In this document: piece after piece, positions 54,509-63,600 of the stretch
Numbering within the stretch: the stretch's first letter is position 1
How the letters are laid out: each line of letters starts with the position of its first letter
Assembly: GCF_019931195.1 (NCBI RefSeq)
Contig: NZ_JAIOUO010000003.1
Location: 434,001-498,000, forward strand
Direction: 5' to 3'
DNA length: 64,000 nucleotides
DNA from: Marinobacter sp. F4216
GTDB lineage: Bacteria; Pseudomonadota; Gammaproteobacteria; Pseudomonadales; Oleiphilaceae
Position numbers and translations under genes: made by a program
The notes under the pieces: model-generated
Told to the model about the DNA's origin: nothing
What the model saw: only the letters and a program-made list of their open reading frames with translations
Databases searched by the model: none

Positions 54509-54544
54509 TGTCAAAAAAATGTCCCGATTCGTCAATCTTGTCAA
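54509..54544. promoter_or_regulatory. Phased GTC repeats between AraC gene and monooxygenase gene
   Basis: Four GTC trinucleotides, mostly in TGTCA/CGTCA context, start at 54510, 54521, 54531 and 54540, that is at steps of 11, 10 and 9 bases. One-turn spacing is the pattern expected for AraC-type half sites on one face of the DNA. Visual motif only. Confidence 0.35.
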
Positions 54545-54603
54545 GGGCCCCTTTGCCATAGTAAGCACTCATCCGTCGGAAAATTAACAAAAAGGAGACG
54601 ACC

Positions 54604-56106
54604 ATGAGTGCGGAGCACTACGACATCATCATCATCGGTGCCGGCCTTTCCGGGGTTGGCACGGCCTGCCGTATCGCCCAGCAGCACCCGGACAAAAGCC
54701 TGGCCATTCTCGAGCGCCGGGACCGGATGGGGGGCACCTGGGATCTGTTCCGCTACCCAGGCATCCGCTCTGACTCCGACATGGCCAGCTTCGGCTACAA
54801 CTTCAAGCCGTGGTACTCCGACACGGTGCTGGCCAAGGGCCCGGACATTCGTAGCTATGTGGTGGAAACCGCACAGGAGTTCGGCCTTTACGACAAAGTG
54901 AAGTTCGGCCTCAAGCTGGACACCGCAGACTGGTCCAGCACAGACCAGCAATGGACAGTGTCTGCCCTGCACGAACCCAGCGGCAAAACCCGAACCTTTA
55001 CCTGCAACTTCATCGTCAACTGTGCCGGCTACTACAACTTCGATCACGGTTACCGGCCGCACTTCGACGGTGAGGAATCCTTCAAGGGCGAAATACTCCA
55101 CCCCCAGCAGTGGCCTGAAAATCTCGATTACACGGGCAAAAAAGTGGTGGTGATCGGCAGTGGCGCCACGGCCATCACTGTGGTGCCAGCCATGGCAGAC
55201 AAAGCCGCCAAGGTGACCATGTTGCAGCGTTCCCCCAGCTACATCATGGCCATGCCCGACACGGATAAAATCTCCATGTTTCTGGGTAAGATACTGCCCA
55301 AACGCTGGGTCTTCCTGCTGGCCCGCAAGCGCAACATCCTGATCCAGCGCGCCCTGTACCTGGCCTGCCAGCGCTGGCCAGAGCGTGCCCGCAAGCTGCT
55401 GATCAACCACATGCACAAGCAGGCACCAAACGTCGATATCCGCCACTTCACCCCGGATTACATGCCCTGGGATCAACGACTGTGCGCAGCGCCGGACGGC
55501 GACTTTTTTGAAAGCCTGAAGTCCGGTAAAGCTGAGATGGTGACAGACCAAATCGAGCGTTTTGACGAAACCGGCATTGTGTTGAAGTCCGGTGATCACC
55601 TGGACGCCGACATCATCGTCGCCGCCACTGGCCTGGATGTTCAGTTGATGGGCGGGCTGAAGCTGGAAATGGATGGCGTGCCCGTGCCCCTGCCCCAGAA
55701 ACTGAGCTACAAGAGCATCATGATCCAGGACGTGCCCAACTATGGCTGGATTTTCGGGTACACCAACGCCCCTTGGACACTGAAGTGCGACATCGGCGGT
55801 CAGTATTTGTGCCGGCTGTTCGAGCACATGGATGAACATGGCTTTACCGTGGCGACCGCGGTGGACGAGCACAACAGCTGGACGGACACTGGTGTGCTGG
55901 ATAACTTCGCCCCCGGTTACATCCGTCGTGCCACCGACAGAATGCCACGCCAGGGCAAGGCGCCCCCCTGGCAGGTGACCATGCACTACGGCAAGGACAA
56001 GAAAATGCTGGTTGAGGACCCGGTGGACGATGGCGTGCTGGTATTCCAGACGGAGTCCGAGGCGGCCGCAAAGACCGACAGTGACCAGTGGGCGGCAACG
56101 GCATGA
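54604..56106 (+). CDS. Flavin-containing monooxygenase, Baeyer-Villiger/AlmA-like
   Basis: A 500-residue FAD/NADPH monooxygenase. FAD motif IIGAGLSGVGTAC (residues 9-21), RDRMGGTWDLFRYPGIRSDSDM, the Baeyer-Villiger fingerprint FKGEILHPQQWP (160-171, FxGxxxHxxxWP), and NADPH motif VIGSGATA (about 184). The close relatives are EthA-type BVMOs and AlmA long-chain alkane monooxygenases of oil-degrading marine bacteria. AAGGAG precedes ATG. The stop overlaps an alpha/beta hydrolase as ATGA: an oxygenase making an ester and a hydrolase cutting it is a natural pair. Divergent AraC regulator probably controls both. Confidence 0.88.
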   Translation: MSAEHYDIIIIGAGLSGVGTACRIAQQHPDKSLAILERRDRMGGTWDLFRYPGIRSDSDMASFGYNFKPWYSDTVLAKGPDIRSYVVETAQEFGLYDKVKFGLKLDTADWSSTDQQWTVSALHEPSGKTRTFTCNFIVNCAGYYNFDHGYRPHFDGEESFKGEILHPQQWPENLDYTGKKVVVIGSGATAITVVPAMADKAAKVTMLQRSPSYIMAMPDTDKISMFLGKILPKRWVFLLARKRNILIQRALYLACQRWPERARKLLINHMHKQAPNVDIRHFTPDYMPWDQRLCAAPDGDFFESLKSGKAEMVTDQIERFDETGIVLKSGDHLDADIIVAATGLDVQLMGGLKLEMDGVPVPLPQKLSYKSIMIQDVPNYGWIFGYTNAPWTLKCDIGGQYLCRLFEHMDEHGFTVATAVDEHNSWTDTGVLDNFAPGYIRRATDRMPRQGKAPPWQVTMHYGKDKKMLVEDPVDDGVLVFQTESEAAAKTDSDQWAATA

Positions 56107-56933
56107 CAAGGAATCCACAAAAACTCGATGGTCTCGCGAGGCCCGACGATGACAAGCCCCCGGTGCTGCTCGTGCATGGCATGTGGAGCACCGATGAGAC
56201 GCTCCATGAGCTGCGTGACGCCTTCGCACAGGAGGGCTATCCGGTAACAGCCCTGCGCCTGCCTTACCATTGCCCCAAGGCCGAACACACTGAAGTCACC
56301 CGGGCGAAACTGGCACGAACCCGGGTTGAAGATTATGTGGAGTGCATCGTTAAGGCAGTGCAAAAGCTGCCAGCCCCCCCGATTCTGGTGGGGCATTCCA
56401 TGGGGGCCTTGCTGGCGCAGCTGGCCGCCGCACAGGTGCCCTGTGAACGGCTGATTTTACTGTCATCGGCAGCACCGGCTGGCATCAATGGGTGGGGCCT
56501 ATCGGTATTCCGTACGCTTGGGGTCAACTTGCTGCGCTTCCCAATGTGGGAACGCGTGACAGAGATTGGGCTGGAGAACGTCCGTTACGGCGTTGCCAAC
56601 ACCCAGAGCCCTGAGCTGCAGCAAGAGATCTACGACAGCACCACCTACGAATCGGGCATGGCCACGTTCCAGATCAGCATGGGGCCCATCCTTCGCAGCC
56701 GCTCGGCCGCTCACGTTCAGGTGGAGCGTATTCATTGCCCAGTACTGATCTTTGGTGGCACAGAGGATCGAATCACCCCAATTCGCGTTCAGCGCAGCAT
56801 CGCGAAGCGTTTTGGGGATCAAGCCACGACAATCGAAATCAAAAGCTGCTGCCACTGGACGATTGGAGGAAAGCACTTCCCGCAGATCCGGGCATCCATG
56901 TTCCACTGGCTGGAGTCCGAGGCTGTCATCTGA
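56103..56933 (+). CDS. Alpha/beta hydrolase
   Basis: A 276-residue hydrolase with HG of the oxyanion region in LLVHGMWS, nucleophile Ser99 in VGHSMGALLA, Asp in FGGTEDRITP, and His in CCHWTIGG near the end. The start at ATG 56103 overlaps the monooxygenase stop as ATGA. Coupled to a Baeyer-Villiger-type enzyme it most likely hydrolyses the ester made by it. Esterase, lactonase or lipase-type activity are alternatives; the sequence does not decide. Confidence 0.88.
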   Translation: MTRNPQKLDGLARPDDDKPPVLLVHGMWSTDETLHELRDAFAQEGYPVTALRLPYHCPKAEHTEVTRAKLARTRVEDYVECIVKAVQKLPAPPILVGHSMGALLAQLAAAQVPCERLILLSSAAPAGINGWGLSVFRTLGVNLLRFPMWERVTEIGLENVRYGVANTQSPELQQEIYDSTTYESGMATFQISMGPILRSRSAAHVQVERIHCPVLIFGGTEDRITPIRVQRSIAKRFGDQATTIEIKSCCHWTIGGKHFPQIRASMFHWLESEAVI

Positions 56934-57087
56934 CAGCCCACTCTCCGGGCCATACAGCGAAAAATTTCATTGCGTTTCCTCCTCCTCGCCTAAACTCTAC
57001 AAAACTGAACCTGAGCAGAATCAAGTTAGTTGTCTGACTCTGCCTCTGTCGCCCGTTGTTGAAATGACATGGAGCTGAGGGGCAAAC

Positions 57088-58977
57088 ATGAATCCACTAA
57101 CCATCTGGTTTGTTGCACCGCTTACTTTGGCGCTCGCTTCTGCGGCCGGCGCTCAGGAACACTTCTCGGAGAAAAACCCCGACCAAGTGTACTCACCTTA
57201 TCCGGAACAGACCTTCCCTAACACGGTCTATTTTGGCGACACCCACCTTCACACATCCTACTCAGTGGATGCCGGGATGGCAGGCAACACGGTCACACCG
57301 GAAGGCGCTTATCGCTTTGCTCTGGGTTACGAAGTCGAAAGCAGCACCGGCCTGCGGGCCAAGCTCAAACGGCCGCTGGATTTTCTGGTGGTGGCGGATC
57401 ATGCGGAAAATCTCGGCCTGGCACCGCTGATCGATAAAAGCGCGCCGGTGGTTTTAGACAACCCGCAAGCCAAGCGATACCACGACATGGTGAAAGCCGG
57501 AAACGGCTACGAGGCCTTCCTGGACTGGCTGAGTTATCAGGGCCGAGCAGAAGACCCCATCAAGGATCCGTCCATGTCCCGCACCGCCTGGAACGAAATC
57601 ATTGCGATGGCGGAAAAGTACAACCAGCCGGGCAGTTTCACCGCGATCATTGGCTTTGAGTGGACCACGAACGTCGACGGCAACAACCTCCATCGCAATG
57701 TCCTTTTCCGGGGCGGCAAGGAGGCGGCTTCCCAGATCGTGCCGTTCTCTCAGTATGACAGCCGGGACCCGGAGGACCTCTGGGCCTGGATGTCAGAGTA
57801 TGAAAAGAAGACAGGCGACAGAGCCCTCGCCATTCCCCACAACGGCAATCTGTCGAACGGAATGATGTTCGCGGCAACGACGTAAACCACGCAGGAGCCG
57901 CTGGATGCCGACTATGCCGATCGCCGGAGTGAATGGGAGCCTATAGTCGAGGTTATCCAGCCCAAAGGTTACGGTGAAGCCCATCCGTTTCTCTCGCCAA
58001 ACGATGAGTTCGCAGATTTTGCCTTGATCGACGGTACCAATCTAAACGGCACTGAAGCCAAAACCGACGACATGCTGCAGTACGAGTACGCCCGAGAAGC
58101 CCTGAAGAGAGGACTGGCCTATGAGGAAGAGCTGGGTGAGAACCCTTTCAAATTTGGGATGATTGGCAGTACCGATGCTCATGGTGGCCTGGCCTCCACG
58201 GAAGAGAACAACTGGTTCGGCAAAGCCAACATCGTGGAACCCAGCCCGGAGCGCTGGAAAGATGTGCTGATCAAGTCGCCGGTCGACGACAGCCTTTCCA
58301 TCAGCGCACTCAACCTCAACGCCTCTGGTTTGGCGGCAGTGTGGGCCCGAGAGAACACCCGGGAAGCGATATGGGATGCGTTCAAGCGCCGCGAGGTCTA
58401 TGCGACCTCCGGCACCCGGATCCGGGTAAGGGTCTTTGGAGGCTTCGATTTCACCGAGGACGATCTTTATAAGTCGAATTTAGCCGAACACGCCTACGAA
58501 CTCGGGGTTCCAATGGGTGGTGATCTGTCAGAGGCACCCGCGGGTAAATCGCCCGGGTTCCTGGTACGAGCACTGCGCGATCCGGATGGTGCCAATCTGG
58601 ACCGAATACAGGTCATCAAGGGCTGGCTGGACGCTGAAGGCAAAACCCAAGAGCGGATCTACGATATCGCCGTTTCCGGCGATCGCACGGTCAACAACCA
58701 GGGCCGGGCAGAAGAACCCGTTGGTAACACGGTTGATGTTGATGATGCGAGCTACGATAACTCGATTGGTTCAGCCACTCTCGGAGCCTACTGGGAAGAT
58801 CCGGACTTCGATCCGGATCGGCGGGCCTTTTATTATGTGCGCGTGATCGAGATCCCGACACCGACCTTCCTGGCCTATGACCGGAAATTCTATGGCCTAA
58901 AGGATGAGATGCCCGAGGATGCAACTTACGTGTCTCAGGAGCGGGCCATTACCAGTCCGATCTGGTACACCCCTTAA
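57088..58977 (+). pseudogene. DUF3604 exported protein, interrupted by an in-frame stop
   Basis: One continuous frame of about 630 codons with a single TAA at 57883-57885. Both halves are in the same frame, so no base was lost. N-terminal part: signal peptide (LTLALASAAGAQ), NTVYFGDTHLHTSYSVDAGM (PHP-like metal motif), DFLVVADHAENLG and IPHNGNLSNGMMF. After the stop: DADYADRRSEWEPIVEVIQPKGYGEAHPFLSPNDEFADF and IGSTDAHGGLASTEENNWFG, also DUF3604. The stop therefore falls inside the conserved domain and separates the metal ligands. Restart could occur at 58024 (TTG) but gives half an enzyme. Either a recent nonsense mutation or a sequence error. Confidence 0.85.
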
Positions 58978-59016
58978 TCCTAGCCTTCATGCAGTGAAAC
59001 AGACGCAGAGACCAGA

Positions 59017-59328
59017 TCACATCAGATAACGCACCAGACCGGCCGCCGCGATACCCGCGGCGATCGCCGGCAGGGGCTTTTTCAAAGCCAGCATCATGAT
59101 GGCCGTAACGGAGAGCGCCGCCAGCGCGCCGGCATCCCCCGCAAACGCCATGGGAACCACAATCGCAATCAGCACCGAGCTGGCCATGGTGTTAATGAAG
59201 CTTTCCACCCTTGGGCTGATACGCAGGTAGGACATGATAAACACGCCCCCGAAACGGGTGGCGATAGTGACGGCGGTCATGATGGCAATGAGCGCCAATG
59301 TGCCGGCGGCGGTGGTTTCGATGGTCAC
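59017..59328 (-). CDS. azlD: AzlD-family branched-chain amino acid exporter subunit
   Basis: A 103-residue protein with three or four membrane segments: LALIAIMTAVTIATRFGGVFIMSYL, FINTMASSVLIAIVVPMAFAG and LPAIAAGIAAAGLVRYLM. Matches AzlD/YgaH. Start is GTG, overlapping the azlC stop as GTGA, with GGGAGG upstream. Together with AzlC it exports branched-chain or other amino acids. Confidence 0.88.
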   Translation of the reverse strand: MTIETTAAGTLALIAIMTAVTIATRFGGVFIMSYLRISPRVESFINTMASSVLIAIVVPMAFAGDAGALAALSVTAIMMLALKKPLPAIAAGIAAAGLVRYLM

Positions 59329-60068
59329 TCGGAGTCACCTCCCGCATCCGCTTTTACGGCCGCAGGCTTTTCCAGCCAGAAGTAACCCACCAGTCCTCCA
59401 GCCAATGCACCCGCCACCACATGCGTGTGCGGAGGCAGCCACTTCCATGCAGCCAAGGAAGCCGCAGCCGCCACGGCCCAGGCTGTCAGGGTCCGAACCG
59501 ATTTCTGCTTGCCGCCCAGAGCCATGGCCAACAGGAAACAGCCCAGCACCATGTCCAGCCCCAGAGTTTGAGGATCTGCCAGCAAGCCACCGAAGTAAAC
59601 GCCCAACCAGGTACCGACAATCCAGGCCAGCCAGAGCACAAGGCCGCCCCCAAGTATGACCTCCAGGTTACGACGGCCATTCTGGTAATCCTGGGCCGAC
59701 ACGGCCCAGTTGGCATCGGTTAACAACAGCAGCACGCCATAGCGCTTGCCGGGGCTCAGGTCTTTGAGCATGGGGTACAGGGAGGCCCCCATCAGCAGGT
59801 GACGGGAGTTGATGGCAAACACCACCGCTATCAACGGCAGCACTGAAACCTCGCCATTCCACATATCAATGGCCGCAAACTGGGAAGCCCCCGCAAACAC
59901 CGCCGAACTCATCAACAGTGCTTCCAGCGGAAGAATTCCTTTCTGGGTGGCCGCAAGACCAAAGGCAGCACCGAACGCCACCACGAACAGAGAGATGGGA
60001 AAGAGGCGGACAAACTCCTGACCGATCCGATGCGGCTGGAGTTGATAGGAAAACAAGGATGCAGTCAT
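59325..60068 (-). CDS. azlC: AzlC-family amino-acid exporter permease
   Basis: A 247-residue permease. FPISLFVVAFGAAFGLAATQKGILPLEALLMSSAVFAGASQFAAIDMW is the AzlC/YgaZ signature, followed by INSRHLLMGASLYPMLKDLSPGKRYGVLLLLTDANWAVS. ATG 60068 is taken; a GTG three bases earlier is equivalent. Weak ribosome site. Upstream 580 bases are shared with the divergent indolepyruvate oxidoreductase-family gene. Confidence 0.9.
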   Translation of the reverse strand: MTASLFSYQLQPHRIGQEFVRLFPISLFVVAFGAAFGLAATQKGILPLEALLMSSAVFAGASQFAAIDMWNGEVSVLPLIAVVFAINSRHLLMGASLYPMLKDLSPGKRYGVLLLLTDANWAVSAQDYQNGRRNLEVILGGGLVLWLAWIVGTWLGVYFGGLLADPQTLGLDMVLGCFLLAMALGGKQKSVRTLTAWAVAAAASLAAWKWLPPHTHVVAGALAGGLVGYFWLEKPAAVKADAGGDSE

Positions 60069-60249
60069 CACGGGACGTTATGTGAGATCACGTAGGGAGC
60101 GAATAGGTAAATGCCGAACTTTATCCCGACTCGATGGAACCAAACGGAAAAAACCAGTTACAAAATCGTTCGCAAAAATTATTTTTCCGTTTAACAGTGA
60201 GTTACAAAGCCCGCCCCGGAACATCGACCAATTGATTAACTTTTGTTCG

Positions 60250-60278
60250 TTGACCTCGCCAAAAAAAGTGAATAGCTT
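60250..60278 (+). promoter_or_regulatory. Possible sigma-70 promoter
   Basis: TTGACC (60250-60255) and TAGCTT (60273-60278) are separated by 17 bases in AT-rich DNA. The -35 is good, the -10 weak. Confidence 0.3.
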
Positions 60279-60416
60279 GTCGATCGTCCGGCCCCAAAAG
60301 GGCAAACCCGGAACACCGGGTGGACCAATGAAATCAGTGAACCGGCCAAAAGCCGGAAGACAACAACAAGATAGCCACTCAAGTCGTGATCCGGCCAGGT
60401 GGAAAGGATTTCAGTC

Positions 60417-60557
60417 ATGTCAAAAACAACAGTCCTCGTACGTCCTACGGGCAGCCCTGCGTCTGCAGCACGCTCCCGGTTCCAACCGTTTCCAATGGCC
60501 GTCCCGGCCACCAGCTCTTCGAGTATCGATCGCCCCCGGGCCTGTATTTCGATTTAA
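60417..60557 (+). CDS. Possible short leader ORF (46 aa)
   Basis: Begins ATG with AGGA eight bases upstream and ends TAA at 60557, about 100 bases before the large gene. The peptide starts MSKTTVLVRPTGSPAS and is rich in Ser, Pro, Ala and Arg; nothing recognised. The only support is its ribosome site and position in a long leader. Confidence 0.2.
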   Translation: MSKTTVLVRPTGSPASAARSRFQPFPMAVPATSSSSIDRPRACISI

Positions 60558-60655
60558 CGGCTACCTGACCAAAGCCTGAACTCGAACCGAATTCGCATCC
60601 GGCGCACTCTGACTCTGCGCCCGTGCCCTCATTTTGTCTGGAAACGGTGAACACC

Positions 60656-63600
60656 ATGCAAGAGAAACAACTGCGTAACGCCAGTCTGAGCGATGTCTGG
60701 GAAAAAGAATCCGGCGCCGTCTACATGAACGGCAGTCAGGCGCTGGCACGCCTGCCCCTGCTTCAGGCCCAGCTCGACAAGGCCAACGGCCAGAACACCG
60801 CCGGCTTCATCTCCGGTTATCGCGGCTCGCCACTGGGCGGCTTCGACAAGGTCCTCTGGACCGCGCGCGACTACCTCAAACAGAAGAACATCCACTTCCT
60901 GCCGGGCATCAACGAAGACCTCGGCGCGACCGCCGTGTGGGGTTCCCAGCAGGTGAATATTTTCGAAGGCGCCGAGTACGATGGCGTCTTTGGTCTGTGG
61001 TACGGCAAGGGCCCGGGCGTTGACCGCACCGGAGACGTTTTCAAGCACGCCAATGCTGCAGGCACTTCCCGCTTTGGCGGTGTTCTGGCGGTAGCGGGCG
61101 ACGACCATGCTTGCAAATCCTCCACCCTGCCTCACCAGAGCGACTACGCCTTCATGGATGCGGGCATGCCGGTACTGAACCCGGCCGGCATCCAGGACAT
61201 TCTGGACATGGGCCTGTATGGCTGGGCCATGTCCCGCTTCAGCGGCTGCTGGGTCGGCTTCAAGGCACTGGCTGAAAACATGGATTCCTCCATTTCCGCC
61301 AATCTGGACCTGAGTCGCATCGATATCAAAATCCCCCGGGATTTCCAGATGCCCGAAGGCGGCCTGAACTCCCGCTGGCCGGACAAGCCCATGCAGCAGG
61401 AAGAACGCCTGCACCGCTTCAAGCTGGAAGCGGCCAAGGCCTTCTGCCGCGCCAACCGCCTGGACAAAACCGTTCTGTCCGCCAGCCAGCCCAAGCTCGG
61501 CATTGTGACCACCGGCAAGGCCTATCTGGACGTTATCCAGGCGCTGGCCGACCTGGGTCTGGGTGAGCAGGAACGTGAGGCCATTGGCCTGTCCGTCTAC
61601 AAGGTGGCCATGCCCTGGCCGCTGGAGCCAGAGGGTATTTACGAATTCGCGTCCGGCCTGGAAGAAATTCTGGTGGTTGAGGAGAAACGCGGCCTGATCG
61701 AGGACCAGCTCAAGACCCAGCTCTACAGCTGGCAGGACGCTCAGCGCCCGCTGGTAATCGGCAAGTGCAACGAGAAAGGCGAAGAGCTGCTGCCGGTGAT
61801 TTCCGAACTGACGCCGGCCATGGTGGCCCGTGCCATCGCCTCCCGCCTGGGTGACCGCGTATGTAACGACCAGCTGCATCGTCGCCTGAACTTCCTGACC
61901 GAAAAGGAAAACAGCCTGGCCCAGCCGAAAGATCGTCTGGACCGGACACCGCACTTCTGCTCCGGCTGCCCCCACAACACCTCTACCCAAGTGCCTGAAG
62001 GCAGCCGTGCCCTCGGCGGTATTGGTTGCCATTACATGGCCACCTGGATGGAACGGGGCACCGACACCTTTACCCAGATGGGCGGTGAAGGCGTCACCTG
62101 GCTTGGCCAGGCGCCGTTCACCAAAGAAAAGCACGTGTTCCAGAACCTGGGTGACGGCACCTATTTCCACTCTGGCCTGCTGGCCATCCGTGCCGCGATC
62201 GCCTCCGGTTCCAACATCACCTACAAGATTCTGTACAACGATGCGGTGGCCATGACCGGCGGTCAGCCGGTGGACGGCACCCTGACGGTTCAGCAGATCA
62301 GCCACCAGCTCTACGGTGAAGGTGTTCGCCGCATTGCGGTGGTGAGCGACGAGCCGGACAAGTACCCGTCCCGGGCGGATTTTGCCGATCGCACCACCTT
62401 CCACCACCGGGATGACCTGGATGCACTCCAGCGCGAAATGCGTGAGATCGAGGGCTGCTCCGTCATCATCTACGACCAGACCTGTGCCGCTGAGAAGCGT
62501 CGTCGCCGCAAGCGCGGCACCATGGAGGATCCGGATCAGCGCGTGATGATCCACTCCGATGTGTGCGAAGGCTGTGGTGATTGCGGCATCCAGTCCAACT
62601 GCCTGTCCATCCTGCCGAAGGAAACCGGGGAAGGCCGCAAGCGCACCATCGACCAGTCCGCCTGTAACAAGGACTTCTCGTGTGTGCGGGGCTTCTGCCC
62701 CAGCTTCGTCACCGTCAAGGGCGGCAAGCTGAAGAAGCCGGCCGGTGTCAGCGCTGATGTGGATTTCCCGGAACTCCCTGAGCCGGTGGCCGTGGATGGC
62801 AACAACCCTTACGGCATCCTGCTGACCGGCGTGGGCGGTACCGGTGTGGTGACCGTCAGTGCCCTGCTGGGTATGGCCGCGCACCTGGAAGGCAAAGGCG
62901 TATCGGTGCTGGACCAGACTGGCCTGGCGCAGAAGTTCGGCGCTGTGGTCAGCCACATCCGAATCAGCGACAAGCAGGAAGACATCCACGCCGTGCGCAT
63001 CCCGGCCGGCGAAGCCGACCTGATGCTGGCGTTCGACCTGATGGTTGCGGCTACTGACGATGCCCTGGCCAAGCTGGACAACCGTTTCTCCCGCTGCGTG
63101 GTCAACGTGGAAGAAGCCATGCCGGCGGCCTTCACCCGTAACCCGGACATCCAGTTCCCGGGCGAGTCCATGGAGCAGAGCATCCGCGAAGCCTGCCGCG
63201 AAGACGGCGGCCACTTCCTGGACGCCGGCAAGCTCGCCAAGGCCCTGATGGGTGACAACATGGCGGTGAACCTGTTCACCGTTGGCTTCGCTTACCAGAA
63301 AGGCCTGCTGCCATTGAGCGCCGCTTCTATTGAGCGGGCCGTTGAGTTGAACAACGCCGCCGTTGAAAAGAACAAGCAGGCGTTCCTGTGGGGCCGCCGG
63401 GCGGCTCACGATCTGGACCGGGTCAAAGAGCTGGCCTTCCCGAAGCCCAAGGGCGACGTGGTGCAGATCATGGAAACCACCGACCAGCTGATCCGTCGCA
63501 AGATGGACTTCCTGACCGAGTACCAGAACGCTGCGCTGGCCAAGCGCTACGAGAAGCTGGTGCGCCAGGCGGAAACCCGCATTGCCAAGCAGCTGGGGAG

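Larger units (their letters stand above)
60072..60655. other. Long intergenic region between azlC and the indolepyruvate oxidoreductase gene
   Basis: About 580 bases, AT-rich at 60160-60280 and GC-richer after. A sigma-70-like promoter (60250-60278) would leave a leader of roughly 370 bases before the large gene. Inside this leader one 46-codon frame (60417-60557) has AGGA eight bases before ATG. The longer frames on both strands here have poor codon use and look like chance. Confidence 0.5.

Noticed and set aside
54541..56229. A minus-strand open frame of 562 codons
   Set aside because: Antisense to the flavin monooxygenase with FAD, NADPH and Baeyer-Villiger fingerprints. The opposite frame is His/Val/Gly-rich without domains.
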